Under the pieces are notes generated by a model. It ran no database searches, was not told where the DNA came from, and was given only the letters and a program-made list of their open reading frames with translations. Both the position numbers and the translations under genes were made by a program. From an uncultured bacterium (lineage in GTDB: Bacteria > Muiribacteriota > Ozemobacteria > Ozemobacterales > Ozemobacteraceae): DNA of 64,000 bases. Shown here in pieces: positions 41,739 through 49,100 of this stretch (position 1 is the stretch's first letter; each line of letters begins with the position of its first letter). The stretch covers positions 186,001 to 250,000 of the forward strand of contig CALEDQ010000028.1 of NCBI GenBank assembly GCA_937949615.1, written 5' to 3'.

Positions 41739-42979
41739 TTGCCGGTTTCTGGCTCAGCCTGTTTCTGATCAGTGGCCTCTGCAATTTTGAGGATTTTTCG
41801 AATCTTTTCTCTTTTGGCTTTCAAAAGGGTTTTAAGGTTTTCGATGTCATCTTTTACTGCCAGCCGGTCTTTTTTGGTCGTCGGTTCTTCAACGATGGCG
41901 CTGAATTTGATCACTTCGTTCAACAGGCTGGTTGCTTCGAACCAGGTAACATTATCTTCTGCGGCAAATCTTCCATCACCGTAGCCAAGCTTGAGCCCGC
42001 AACCAGCGAGTTTGACCAGCGCTTCGTATTCGGGGTTTTCAAAAGTTACGTCGAGATATTCGATTTTCTGGGCCTTCAGTTTGTCTTTTGCGAATGAGTC
42101 GAGAATGTATTCAAGAGTGAGTGCGAGTTGTCCGCGGCGGGCAAAATCTGAACTCTGCCCGGCGAGTATCGTGCGCATGCGTACCTGATCGGTTTCTTTG
42201 CCGGCCCTGGCGAAAAGGCCATTGATAATCTCGTTGAGGTCAGCGACTGTGATGAATGAGTCACCGTCAAAACTTGGGCGCAGAATAATTTTGTCAAAGG
42301 CGCCGGATGCCGTAAGATTCCTGATGACTGCCATGATCGGGTGGCTGAGCGGAATGTCGACAAAGCTGATTCCCTGATTGTCGCGACTTCCCATAAGGTC
42401 GGCGGCGACAGCTTCGTAAAATCTGTAGATAAAAAACACAGCGTCTTTAAGGGTAAGGCGGCGGCCTGCTCCCAGACTGCCGTCAGGAAAACCGCGCACG
42501 ACAAATTTTTTCTGCAGGTATGAGATTTCGCTGCGGTATTTTTCAGAGATACGGTAATCTTTGTAGGTGGACGGCTCTGAACTTTCGTAGCTGATAAGGC
42601 TGGCGGCTTTGAGAGCGGCGCAGGCTCTTGCAAGGGTTTCGACCGCTTCTTTCCTTGTGATCGGGCTTTTTGAGCCCTTGCCTGCAATGATGCCCATGTG
42701 GCTCAGGTTCTTTACGTCGGCATTTTCGTAACCGAGCAGGTCGAGAGCTATGGCAATTTTTTCGGCAAACTGCTGGTGGTTGATGCTGCGATTCAACCGA
42801 CCGGACTTCAAATGCTCCTGATCGATCAGACCAATTTCCATGCCGAGCCTTAGTTCACGGGGGAGATTCCCGCTGCCGCCGGCAAAAACTGCCTGAAAGA
42901 GGCTGTTTCCGGCAAAAAGGGCCAGAAAGAGAATTGCCACAAGCATGCCAGAGTAAAAAAACGAATTCGATTTGAACAT
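41735..42979 (-). CDS. S-layer homology (SLH) domain envelope protein
   Basis: A 414-residue exported protein with a long N-terminal hydrophobic signal or anchor (GMLVAILFLALFAGNSLFQAVFA). Three or four divergent SLH units follow. The clearest are the ones with KFVVRGFPDGSLGAGRRLTLKDAVFFIYRF (near residue 155) and LGYGDGRFAAEDNVTWFEATSLLNEV (near 345), matching the G-(F/Y)-x-D-G-x-F plus T-R-x-E/A plan. The C-terminus is a charged helix. SLH domains bind pyruvylated secondary cell-wall polymers or peptidoglycan. The protein probably anchors in or organises the cell envelope. It lies alone, divergent from the M16 gene. Confidence 0.8.
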   Translation of the reverse strand: MFKSNSFFYSGMLVAILFLALFAGNSLFQAVFAGGSGNLPRELRLGMEIGLIDQEHLKSGRLNRSINHQQFAEKIAIALDLLGYENADVKNLSHMGIIAGKGSKSPITRKEAVETLARACAALKAASLISYESSEPSTYKDYRISEKYRSEISYLQKKFVVRGFPDGSLGAGRRLTLKDAVFFIYRFYEAVAADLMGSRDNQGISFVDIPLSHPIMAVIRNLTASGAFDKIILRPSFDGDSFITVADLNEIINGLFARAGKETDQVRMRTILAGQSSDFARRGQLALTLEYILDSFAKDKLKAQKIEYLDVTFENPEYEALVKLAGCGLKLGYGDGRFAAEDNVTWFEATSLLNEVIKFSAIVEEPTTKKDRLAVKDDIENLKTLLKAKREKIRKILKIAEATDQKQAEPETGN

Positions 42980-43079
42980 CTGTTTGCGCTCCGTTTTATT
43001 GTTTTGACAAGGTTATCGGCAATAAAAGGATTCTTGATTAGCTGAAATGGCGCAGCTTTTTGCCTGTTTAAGGGAAAGT

Positions 43080-43107
43080 TTGCTTAAATTTCTGCAGGTG
43101 GTAGAAT
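43080..43107 (+). promoter_or_regulatory. Possible promoter of the M16 peptidase-family gene
   Basis: TTGCTT (43080-43085), a 16-nt spacer and TAGAAT (43102-43107). The -10 box matches five of six and the -35 box is weak. AAGGAGAG follows at 43120, before the ATG at 43134. Confidence 0.45.
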
Positions 43108-43133
43108 GTGGCAAATTACAAGGAGAGTGGAAA

Positions 43134-45680
43134 ATGAAAACTTTTATTAAGGCACTGCTGCTGATTCTCTTTATGGCTCAGAGCCTGGTTTTGCCTGGGC
43201 AGACCGAAACCGGCAGCCTCTTTACCCTTGAGAATGGCTTGAATATTTATATCAGACCGATGCGGGCAAATCCGGTGGTCTCTTTGAATCTTTGGGTAAA
43301 AGTTGGCTCAGTAAATGAAGAAGCCGGGCAGGAAGGTTATGCGCACCTGCTTGAACGCCTGCTGTTTCGAGGCTCGCTGCGGTTTCCGTTTGCCGCTCTT
43401 GAAAATGAAATAAGGGCAACCGGAGCAAAACATGCTTCCTTCACTGCCAACGACTATACCAGTGTCGCCATTACCGGTGCTTCGATTTATTTTGAAAAAC
43501 TGGTGGAACTGCTTACCGAAACAGTCTTTAACTCAGCCCTCGACGCCAAAGATCTGGGACAGGAAGCGAAGGCGATTATTGAAGAAATCAACGCTTCGAC
43601 AAAGAATCCCAATACCTATATCACTCAGCTGATGATGGAAGAGGCTTTCAAGGTTCACCCCTACCGGCACCCGGTGATTGGTTATCGGGCAGTTCTTGAA
43701 CAGGTTACCCGCGAAAAGATCGCCGAATTTTATAAAAAATACTATGTGCCCGCCAACTGCTGGTTGATTGTTACAGGAGATGTCGATCCCATGCTGGCTG
43801 CCGAAATTATTAAAAAATATGCCGGCAGTGTGGCAAAAGTTGCTGCTCCAGCGGTTTCCATTCCTCAGGAGGCGCCGCAGAAGGGTATGCGCATAAGAGT
43901 CGAGCAGGGTGATGTTCAGAACACCTTTATCCGTCTTGGCTGGCGTGTTCCTGGAGTTGAAAGTGTCGACAAATATGCCCTCTATGTCGTTGCCCGTATG
44001 ATCGGTGGTGGTACGGCAAGCTGGCTCTGGAAGGAAATGGTTACAGAACAGCAGATCGCCGCTTCTGCCGGCGCCGGTTACTATTCAAGTCAGTTTCCGA
44101 TGCTTTTTCAGGTGGGTGGTGTAACAACCCCGGGCAAGGCAAGACAGTTCGTCGAAGTGGCGAGAAGGATAGTCGCCAGACTTACTGATGGCGAAATCAG
44201 CCAGGAAGAAATCGAGGCGGCAAAGCAGCAGATCATTGCCGACGATATCTTTGGTCGTGAAACCGCAGAAAATCAGGCTGCGAATCTTGGACATTTTGCG
44301 ATGCTGTCTGATATCGGCGACGCCGAAACCTTCGCCGACAACATCAGACAGGTCAATCTCGAAGACATCAGAAGGGTCGCAACCGAATATCTCAATGACA
44401 ATAATCTCACGGTTGCGAAACTCGAACCCAGAACTGTTGCTGACGATGCTCCGCCTGAAATGATCACGCTTGACAACGGTGTGCGCCTGATTCTTAAAGA
44501 AAATCACAGCGCACCGGTGGTTGCGGTTGTGGCCAAAATTGCCGCCGGTGGTCTGCGCGAAGAAAAAAAACAGGCCGGTCTGGCAAATCTGACAGCCGAG
44601 ATGCTGGTCCGGGGCAGTCGACATTTTTCCGGCAGCGAAATTGCAGATAATTTTGCGGCCATGGGTACCAAATATTCATCGCAGACCAGCAAAAGCTTCG
44701 TTTCTTTCAATCTGCAGGCGCTTGCTGAGAATTTTCAGAAATCTCTCGACCTGTTTGTCGATATTCTCGTCGATCCTGATTTTCAGTCTTCAGAGCTTGA
44801 CAAGCTTAAAGCTCAGGTTGAAGAATCTCTGCAGCTTGAAGAACAGGATATTTACAAATTCACTTCGCAACAGGCTCTGATGAGCATTTTCCCGGATACC
44901 CCGATCGGTTATTCGAACATTGGAACGATAGACGATGTCAAAAAAATAAAACGCCAGGATCTGTCAGAATTTCACTCTCGCCACTACGTTGGCGGTAATA
45001 CGGTAATTGCGATTGTCGGCGATTTTTATATCAGGGAAATGAAAGAGGCTCTGCTCTCTGCCTTTGGCCGGTTTTCTTCAAGTTCACCCAGAGAAGTGAA
45101 AAAACTCGAACTCAAGGAGATCGAGGAGCCTCTGGTTCTGAACCTCAAGAAAAATGTCGAGCAGGCGCAGGTCGTGATTGCAAATCGCACTCTGCCTGCA
45201 TCTGATGAAAAAAGCATTGCAATGGAAATCGCCCAGACAATGTTGTCGGGCGGCCCCGCTTCAAAGCTGATTGCAAGTCTCAGAGACCGCGATTCAGTTG
45301 CTTTTTCGAGCTGGGCCTACAATGCCGGAATGGCCAATACCGGTTATTTCCTTGCTACGGCGGTAACTGCGCCACCGCTAGCTTCTCAGGCAACTGAAGG
45401 TTTGAAAAAAGAAATCGAGCTGTTCAAGCAGAATGGTTTTACTCCCGATGAATTTGAGCGGGCGAAAAAATTTCTTGTGGGTCAGTATGCGCTGTCATTG
45501 GCCGATAACCTGTCGCTGGCCGACAATGCCGCTTCTGACGAACTGCTGGGCAAAGGCTTTGATTTCTATCGGCGCTACCCGCAGATCCTCGCTTCAACGA
45601 CGCCGGAACTGGTCAAAAGTGTTTCTTCCGAACTGATAATGGCCAGCGGTTCTTATGCGATTGTGGTGACGACACCCTGA
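43134..45680 (+). CDS. Two-domain M16 peptidase-family protein with altered zinc motif
   Basis: An 848-residue protein from the ATG at 43134, which has AAGGAGAG upstream and starts a clean signal peptide (MKTFIKALLLILFMAQSLVLPGQ); an earlier in-frame ATG lacks both. It contains two full M16 repeats (about 30-420 and 440-848). The first repeat has the inverted zinc motif position GYAHLLERLLFRGS: the expected HxxEH reads HLLER, so the second histidine ligand is Arg (codon CGC at 43356-43358). The third ligand region KAIIEEINAS is present. The second repeat (GLANLTAEMLVRGS) also lacks the motif, as is normal for the inactive half. The protein may be a non-catalytic M16 homologue, perhaps needing a partner. 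Periplasmic by its signal peptide. Confidence 0.88.
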   Translation: MKTFIKALLLILFMAQSLVLPGQTETGSLFTLENGLNIYIRPMRANPVVSLNLWVKVGSVNEEAGQEGYAHLLERLLFRGSLRFPFAALENEIRATGAKHASFTANDYTSVAITGASIYFEKLVELLTETVFNSALDAKDLGQEAKAIIEEINASTKNPNTYITQLMMEEAFKVHPYRHPVIGYRAVLEQVTREKIAEFYKKYYVPANCWLIVTGDVDPMLAAEIIKKYAGSVAKVAAPAVSIPQEAPQKGMRIRVEQGDVQNTFIRLGWRVPGVESVDKYALYVVARMIGGGTASWLWKEMVTEQQIAASAGAGYYSSQFPMLFQVGGVTTPGKARQFVEVARRIVARLTDGEISQEEIEAAKQQIIADDIFGRETAENQAANLGHFAMLSDIGDAETFADNIRQVNLEDIRRVATEYLNDNNLTVAKLEPRTVADDAPPEMITLDNGVRLILKENHSAPVVAVVAKIAAGGLREEKKQAGLANLTAEMLVRGSRHFSGSEIADNFAAMGTKYSSQTSKSFVSFNLQALAENFQKSLDLFVDILVDPDFQSSELDKLKAQVEESLQLEEQDIYKFTSQQALMSIFPDTPIGYSNIGTIDDVKKIKRQDLSEFHSRHYVGGNTVIAIVGDFYIREMKEALLSAFGRFSSSSPREVKKLELKEIEEPLVLNLKKNVEQAQVVIANRTLPASDEKSIAMEIAQTMLSGGPASKLIASLRDRDSVAFSSWAYNAGMANTGYFLATAVTAPPLASQATEGLKKEIELFKQNGFTPDEFERAKKFLVGQYALSLADNLSLADNAASDELLGKGFDFYRRYPQILASTTPELVKSVSSELIMASGSYAIVVTTP

Positions 45681-45700
45681 CCTGAAAAAGAGGTAAAAGA

Positions 45701-45732
45701 ACAGGCGCTGTTCCGGTTGGAACAGCGCCTGT
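45701..45732 (+). terminator. Terminator after the M16 gene, possibly bidirectional
   Basis: 14-bp perfect inverted repeat ACAGGCGCTGTTCC (45701-45714) and GGAACAGCGCCTGT (45719-45732) with a 4-nt loop, followed by ATTTATTT. On the minus strand the flank reads TCTTTTACCTCTTTTT, so it may also end the leftward murC transcript. Confidence 0.85.
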
Positions 45733-45751
45733 ATTTATTTCTACAGATGAC

Positions 45752-45865
45752 TCAGGAGCCGTATCTGGCTTTGATCAGGTCAAGAATCTTGAACCCGACG
45801 CTTACGGAGGCGCGGGAGAGAACAACGGCAACGCTGAAAAGAAACAATACGGTAAGGATTGTCAT
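45752..45865 (-). CDS. Possible small membrane protein downstream of murC (37 residues)
   Basis: A 37-residue frame starting at an ATG with GGAG 7 nt upstream (an in-frame ATG five codons earlier has no such site). One hydrophobic helix (MTILTVLFLFSVAVVL) is followed by a basic amphipathic tail (FKILDLIKARYGS). It lies between the murC stop (19 nt gap) and the hairpin terminator, so it would be co-transcribed with murC. Without homologues this remains a candidate; short frames of this kind can occur by chance. Confidence 0.4.
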   Translation of the reverse strand: MTILTVLFLFSVAVVLSRASVSVGFKILDLIKARYGS

Positions 45866-45884
45866 GTCGGGGCTCCACATAATA

Positions 45885-47300
45885 TTAAACAGCTGCGCTT
45901 ACAGGAATAGCGGAATAACTCAGACTGCGGGCTCTCATGCTTTCAAGGATTTCGGGCCCGATTCTGGTGATGCTTCCTGCGCCGATGGTGAAAACTACAT
46001 CGCCTGGCTCAACATAGTTGAGAAGATGGTATTTAACGTCTTCGACATTTTTTACCATTTTGACCTTGCGACGATGTGAAACCGGCATGTGGTCAAGAAT
46101 TACCTTGCTGGTGACCCCGGGAATAGGCTTTTCAGAAGCTGCATAAATGTCGGTGATGAAAAGTTTGTCGCAGTTATCGAAGCAGCGACCGAATTCCTGA
46201 GACAGGAAAAGCGTTCTTGAATATCTGTGGGGCTGGAAAACAACCACGACCCGGCGGGCGCCAAGGCTGGTGGCGGCTTCAAGCGTGGCTTTGATTTCGT
46301 TGGGGTGGTGGCCGTAATCGTCGATGACGGTAACGCCTTCAACCTGACCTTTGATTTCAAAGCGTCTGCCGGCGCCGTGAAAGACGGCAAAGCCGGTCTG
46401 AATGGTTTCGAGGGCCAGGCCGATTTCGAGACAGAAGCCGATAACCGGCAGAGAATTGAGAACATTGTGGCGGCCGGGAACTTCGAGATTGAAGCGGCCA
46501 TAATTCTGCCCGCCAACGAGAAGATCGAAGCTGGAACCGAACGGGTGCAGGCTGATGTTCTCAGCCATCAGATCGGAGGCCGTGTTGATGCCATAGGTAA
46601 TGGTGCGCAGCTTTTCGGGAACATTCAGATTGCGGGTGATGGGGTCGTCAGCGCAGACGAACAGAGCCCCTTCCTGAGAAATATGGCCGGCAAACAGTTC
46701 GAAGGCTTTGATAATGGCTTCAAGACTTGAGTAGTGATCCATGTGATCGTTATCGATATTGGTGATAACGCCATACTGCGGGAAATATTTGAGAAAGGTT
46801 GCATCGCTCTCATCGGCTTCAGCAACCAGCAGATTGATATTGCCTGCTGATGAATTACCTTTGAGGGCTGCGACATGACCACCGATAACGCAGGTGGGGT
46901 CTTTGCCGGCAACTTTGAGTACGGTTGCGATCATCGAGCTGACAGTGGTTTTGCCATGGCAGCCGGCTACAGCGATGCCGCAGTTTGAGTCGAGAAACAG
47001 TTCTGCCAGAAGATCCGAGCGGTGAACGGTCGGCAAACCCCGGCGATGGGCGGCAACAAGTTCAGGGTTGTCGCCGGCGATAGCTGTAGAAACTACAACC
47101 CGGCCCACATCAGAGGGGATATTGCGGGCGTTGTGCCCGACATAAATCTTTGCGCCCTGAGATTTGAGATCTTCTGTTCTATCGTTGCTGCTGAGATCTG
47201 AGCCTGAGATTTTATAACCCTTTTTGAGGAAAATACTGGCCAGACCACTCATTCCAACGCCGCCGATGCCAATGAAGTGTATCCTGTTACGACGTGTCAT
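45885..47300 (-). CDS. murC: UDP-N-acetylmuramate--L-alanine ligase
   Basis: A 471-residue cytoplasmic peptidoglycan enzyme that adds L-Ala to UDP-MurNAc. The start at 47300 gives the standard Rossmann beginning IHFIGIGGVGMSGLASIF; the basic stretch in front of it in a longer frame is rejected. ATP-binding loop AVAGCHGKTTVSSMI (the common T-H-G-K-T-T has Cys before His), then EADESDATFLKYFP, TNIDNDHMDHY, GRHNVLN and VIDDYGHHPNEIKATL with VVVFQPHRYSRT: all MurC signatures. It is isolated, with no other mur, fts or ddl genes nearby, whereas murC often sits in the dcw cluster. The ribosome site GGAGG is unusually far (15 nt) from the start. Confidence 0.95.
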   Translation of the reverse strand: MTRRNRIHFIGIGGVGMSGLASIFLKKGYKISGSDLSSNDRTEDLKSQGAKIYVGHNARNIPSDVGRVVVSTAIAGDNPELVAAHRRGLPTVHRSDLLAELFLDSNCGIAVAGCHGKTTVSSMIATVLKVAGKDPTCVIGGHVAALKGNSSAGNINLLVAEADESDATFLKYFPQYGVITNIDNDHMDHYSSLEAIIKAFELFAGHISQEGALFVCADDPITRNLNVPEKLRTITYGINTASDLMAENISLHPFGSSFDLLVGGQNYGRFNLEVPGRHNVLNSLPVIGFCLEIGLALETIQTGFAVFHGAGRRFEIKGQVEGVTVIDDYGHHPNEIKATLEAATSLGARRVVVVFQPHRYSRTLFLSQEFGRCFDNCDKLFITDIYAASEKPIPGVTSKVILDHMPVSHRRKVKMVKNVEDVKYHLLNYVEPGDVVFTIGAGSITRIGPEILESMRARSLSYSAIPVSAAV

Positions 47301-47483
47301 CTGCTTTTTTCTGCGCCTCCTTGCATTTGCCTGACTGTTGCAGGAACTTTTTCTCAATAACTATCGGTCGTTATCCGGCGGGACCTTAGAGAAAAAATCA
47401 GACAATGCAATTCTTCTGGAATGAAGGTTCTTTGCAAAAACCGGCTGTCAGGATAGCATAAAATGCGAGGGTATGCAATTTAT

Positions 47484-47714
47484 TTAAGACTGGTGCACAC
47501 GCTGGCGAAACAGCAGGCAGTGCTGGCCAGAGCTTGCAAAAACCACCATCGAGGGTAGCTGAGCCGACTTGAATCCGTGCGCCTTGCAGCCATAGGGTGC
47601 CGAAACCTGCCAGGTTACGAAAAAATACTGGCACTCACGACAGTTTATGCGGCCCTGTGCGTCTTTGCCGCTATTCGCCACAGATTTTGATACAGTTTTG
47701 TTAACGGTAACCAT
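47484..47714 (-). CDS. Small conserved four-cysteine protein
   Basis: A 76-residue protein (ATG at 47712-47714). The core reads INCRECQYFFVTWQVSAPYG, then CKAHGFKSAQLPSMVVFASS, then GQHC. From memory this matches a small conserved bacterial family with the pattern C-x-x-C-x-x-(F/Y)-x-V-T-W...P-Y-G-C-x-A-x-G-F-K-S...P-S...S-G-x-x-C, sometimes labelled uracil-DNA glycosylase-like although it is far too short for that enzyme. The four cysteines suggest a metal site or redox centre. The function is unknown. It stands alone between murC and the Ste24-type protease; the ribosome site is weak. Confidence 0.75.
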   Translation of the reverse strand: MVTVNKTVSKSVANSGKDAQGRINCRECQYFFVTWQVSAPYGCKAHGFKSAQLPSMVVFASSGQHCLLFRQRVHQS

Positions 47715-47779
47715 AATATGCCCAATGCTGCTGAATTTACTGTCTGGCGATGACTTCTGCAAGTCAAATTTTCAATTTC

Positions 47780-47808
47780 TTGACTATGCGGCCGATAAAA
47801 AATAGATT
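47780..47808 (+). promoter_or_regulatory. Promoter of the Ste24-like gene, possibly giving a leaderless mRNA
   Basis: TTGACT (47780-47785), a 17-nt spacer, then TAGATT (47803-47808). Counting 7 nt from the end of the -10 box puts the transcription start on the A of the ATG at 47815, and no ribosome site precedes that ATG. Confidence 0.5.
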
Positions 47809-47814
47809 GAACAG

Positions 47815-49053
47815 ATGAACCCCGAAAAAATTGAACGTTGTTTCTGGCTTCTCTTTGGTGGCTGGCTGATTTTAAGAAGCATGCTTCTCTGGGCACAATA
47901 CACTGGCAGCACTGACCCGGCGATGACCAGCGAAGTTCTCAAGTTCTTCAGCCAGGCAGACATTTCTGCCGGCCGGGAGTATGCACTGCGTGGCTTCTGG
48001 TTCAAGACGGTGTATGGCATTTTGTATGCCCTGGCACTGGTGGCTCTTTTGCGTTTCGGCGTTTTTTCGGCGCTTTGGCAAAAAGCAGAGTCGCTGGCAG
48101 GGGCTGGTAGCTTGCGGGCTGATCTGGCATTCATTATCGTTTTTCTGCTTATAATTGAGCTATTGTCGCTGCCTTCAGCCATCTACTTCGGCCATTTCAG
48201 GGAAACGGCCGCCGGGTTCGCGCGCATCGATTTCGCCGGCTGGTTGCTGAAATACGCCAAGTCAGTCGGTCTCGGTATACTTTTCGAGACAGTCGTCATC
48301 ATGCTGTTTCTTTCGCTCATCAGATGGTTCCCTGGCCGCTGGCCGCTTATTGTGCCTGTGGTGATGGGGGGCTTCGGTCTGGTGGTTACCTTTCTCGTGC
48401 CTGTTGTGGTTACCCCGCTGTTTTATAATCAGCAACCGCTGGAACAGGGCAAGTTTCGTGAAGGGCTTCTGAAAATGGCCGACAAGGCCGGCATGTCGGT
48501 TAAGGAAATCTATGTTGTCGATGAGAGCCGATATTCAAGTCATACGAATGCCTATTTTACCGGAGTTGGCTCGTTCAGGCGCATCGTTCTTTATGACACG
48601 CTGATAAAGAGTCACACCCCCGATGAAGCCGCCCTGATTTTTGCCCATGAGGCCGGTCACTGGCGGCATAATCACGTTGCCTGGGGCCTCACGCTTGGTG
48701 TGGCAGGCGTTTTGCTCTGCTGTCTGGCATGGTTTTATTTATATGGCTGGCTGGAGCCGGTGCCCTGGTTTGGCCTGAAAGGAATCGGCAGCGCGGCGAA
48801 TATACCCTTTTTAATGATCGTCGTCATCTTTTTGCAGCTTTTCGTTTCGCCGGTCGAAAGCCAGATCAGCCAGTTTATGGAAAGACAGGCCGATCGTGCC
48901 GCTCTTGAACTGACCGGTCTGCGCGATGTTTATGTTAATGCCCAGATAAGGCTGTCGCGTGATAATAAATCAGATCTGCTGCCTCACCCGCTCAGGGTAT
49001 TCTGGCTTTACACCCACCCGCCGGCAATTGAACGCATAAAAGCGGCGCAATAA
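47815..49053 (+). CDS. M48 family membrane metallopeptidase, Ste24/CAAX protease type
   Basis: A 412-residue protein with about seven membrane helices. The zinc motif is IFAHEAGHWRHNH (HExxH near residue 281), and the third ligand lies in SQFMERQADRAALELTG (E-x-x-A-D). The helix and loop pattern, including VVTFLVPVVVTPLFYNQQPLEQGKFREGLLKMADKAGM and the SSHTNAYFTGVGSFRRIVLYDTL strand, is that of Ste24/CAAX prenyl protease 1 rather than HtpX, which is shorter. In bacteria such enzymes probably take part in membrane protein quality control. All catalytic residues are present. Start: ATG at 47815, without a ribosome site (see the promoter entry). Confidence 0.93.
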   Translation: MNPEKIERCFWLLFGGWLILRSMLLWAQYTGSTDPAMTSEVLKFFSQADISAGREYALRGFWFKTVYGILYALALVALLRFGVFSALWQKAESLAGAGSLRADLAFIIVFLLIIELLSLPSAIYFGHFRETAAGFARIDFAGWLLKYAKSVGLGILFETVVIMLFLSLIRWFPGRWPLIVPVVMGGFGLVVTFLVPVVVTPLFYNQQPLEQGKFREGLLKMADKAGMSVKEIYVVDESRYSSHTNAYFTGVGSFRRIVLYDTLIKSHTPDEAALIFAHEAGHWRHNHVAWGLTLGVAGVLLCCLAWFYLYGWLEPVPWFGLKGIGSAANIPFLMIVVIFLQLFVSPVESQISQFMERQADRAALELTGLRDVYVNAQIRLSRDNKSDLLPHPLRVFWLYTHPPAIERIKAAQ

Positions 49054-49089
49054 AAAACCGGGCTGTCTGAGTTCATCAGGCAGCCCGGT
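49052..49089 (-). terminator. Terminator of the cNMP-binding/MinD-like gene
   Basis: 14-bp stem with one T-G wobble: ACCGGGCTG-T-CTGA (49057-49070) and TCAG-G-CAGCCCGGT (49076-49089), followed on the minus strand by TTTTTT. It lies 12 nt past the stop at 49101 and immediately after the convergent Ste24 gene. Confidence 0.88.
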
Positions 49090-49100
49090 CTGTAATCGGT

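Noticed and set aside
47398..47634. 78-codon minus-strand frame overlapping the four-cysteine protein.
   Set aside because: It overlaps the better-supported 47484-47714 gene in another frame and has no recognisable sequence.
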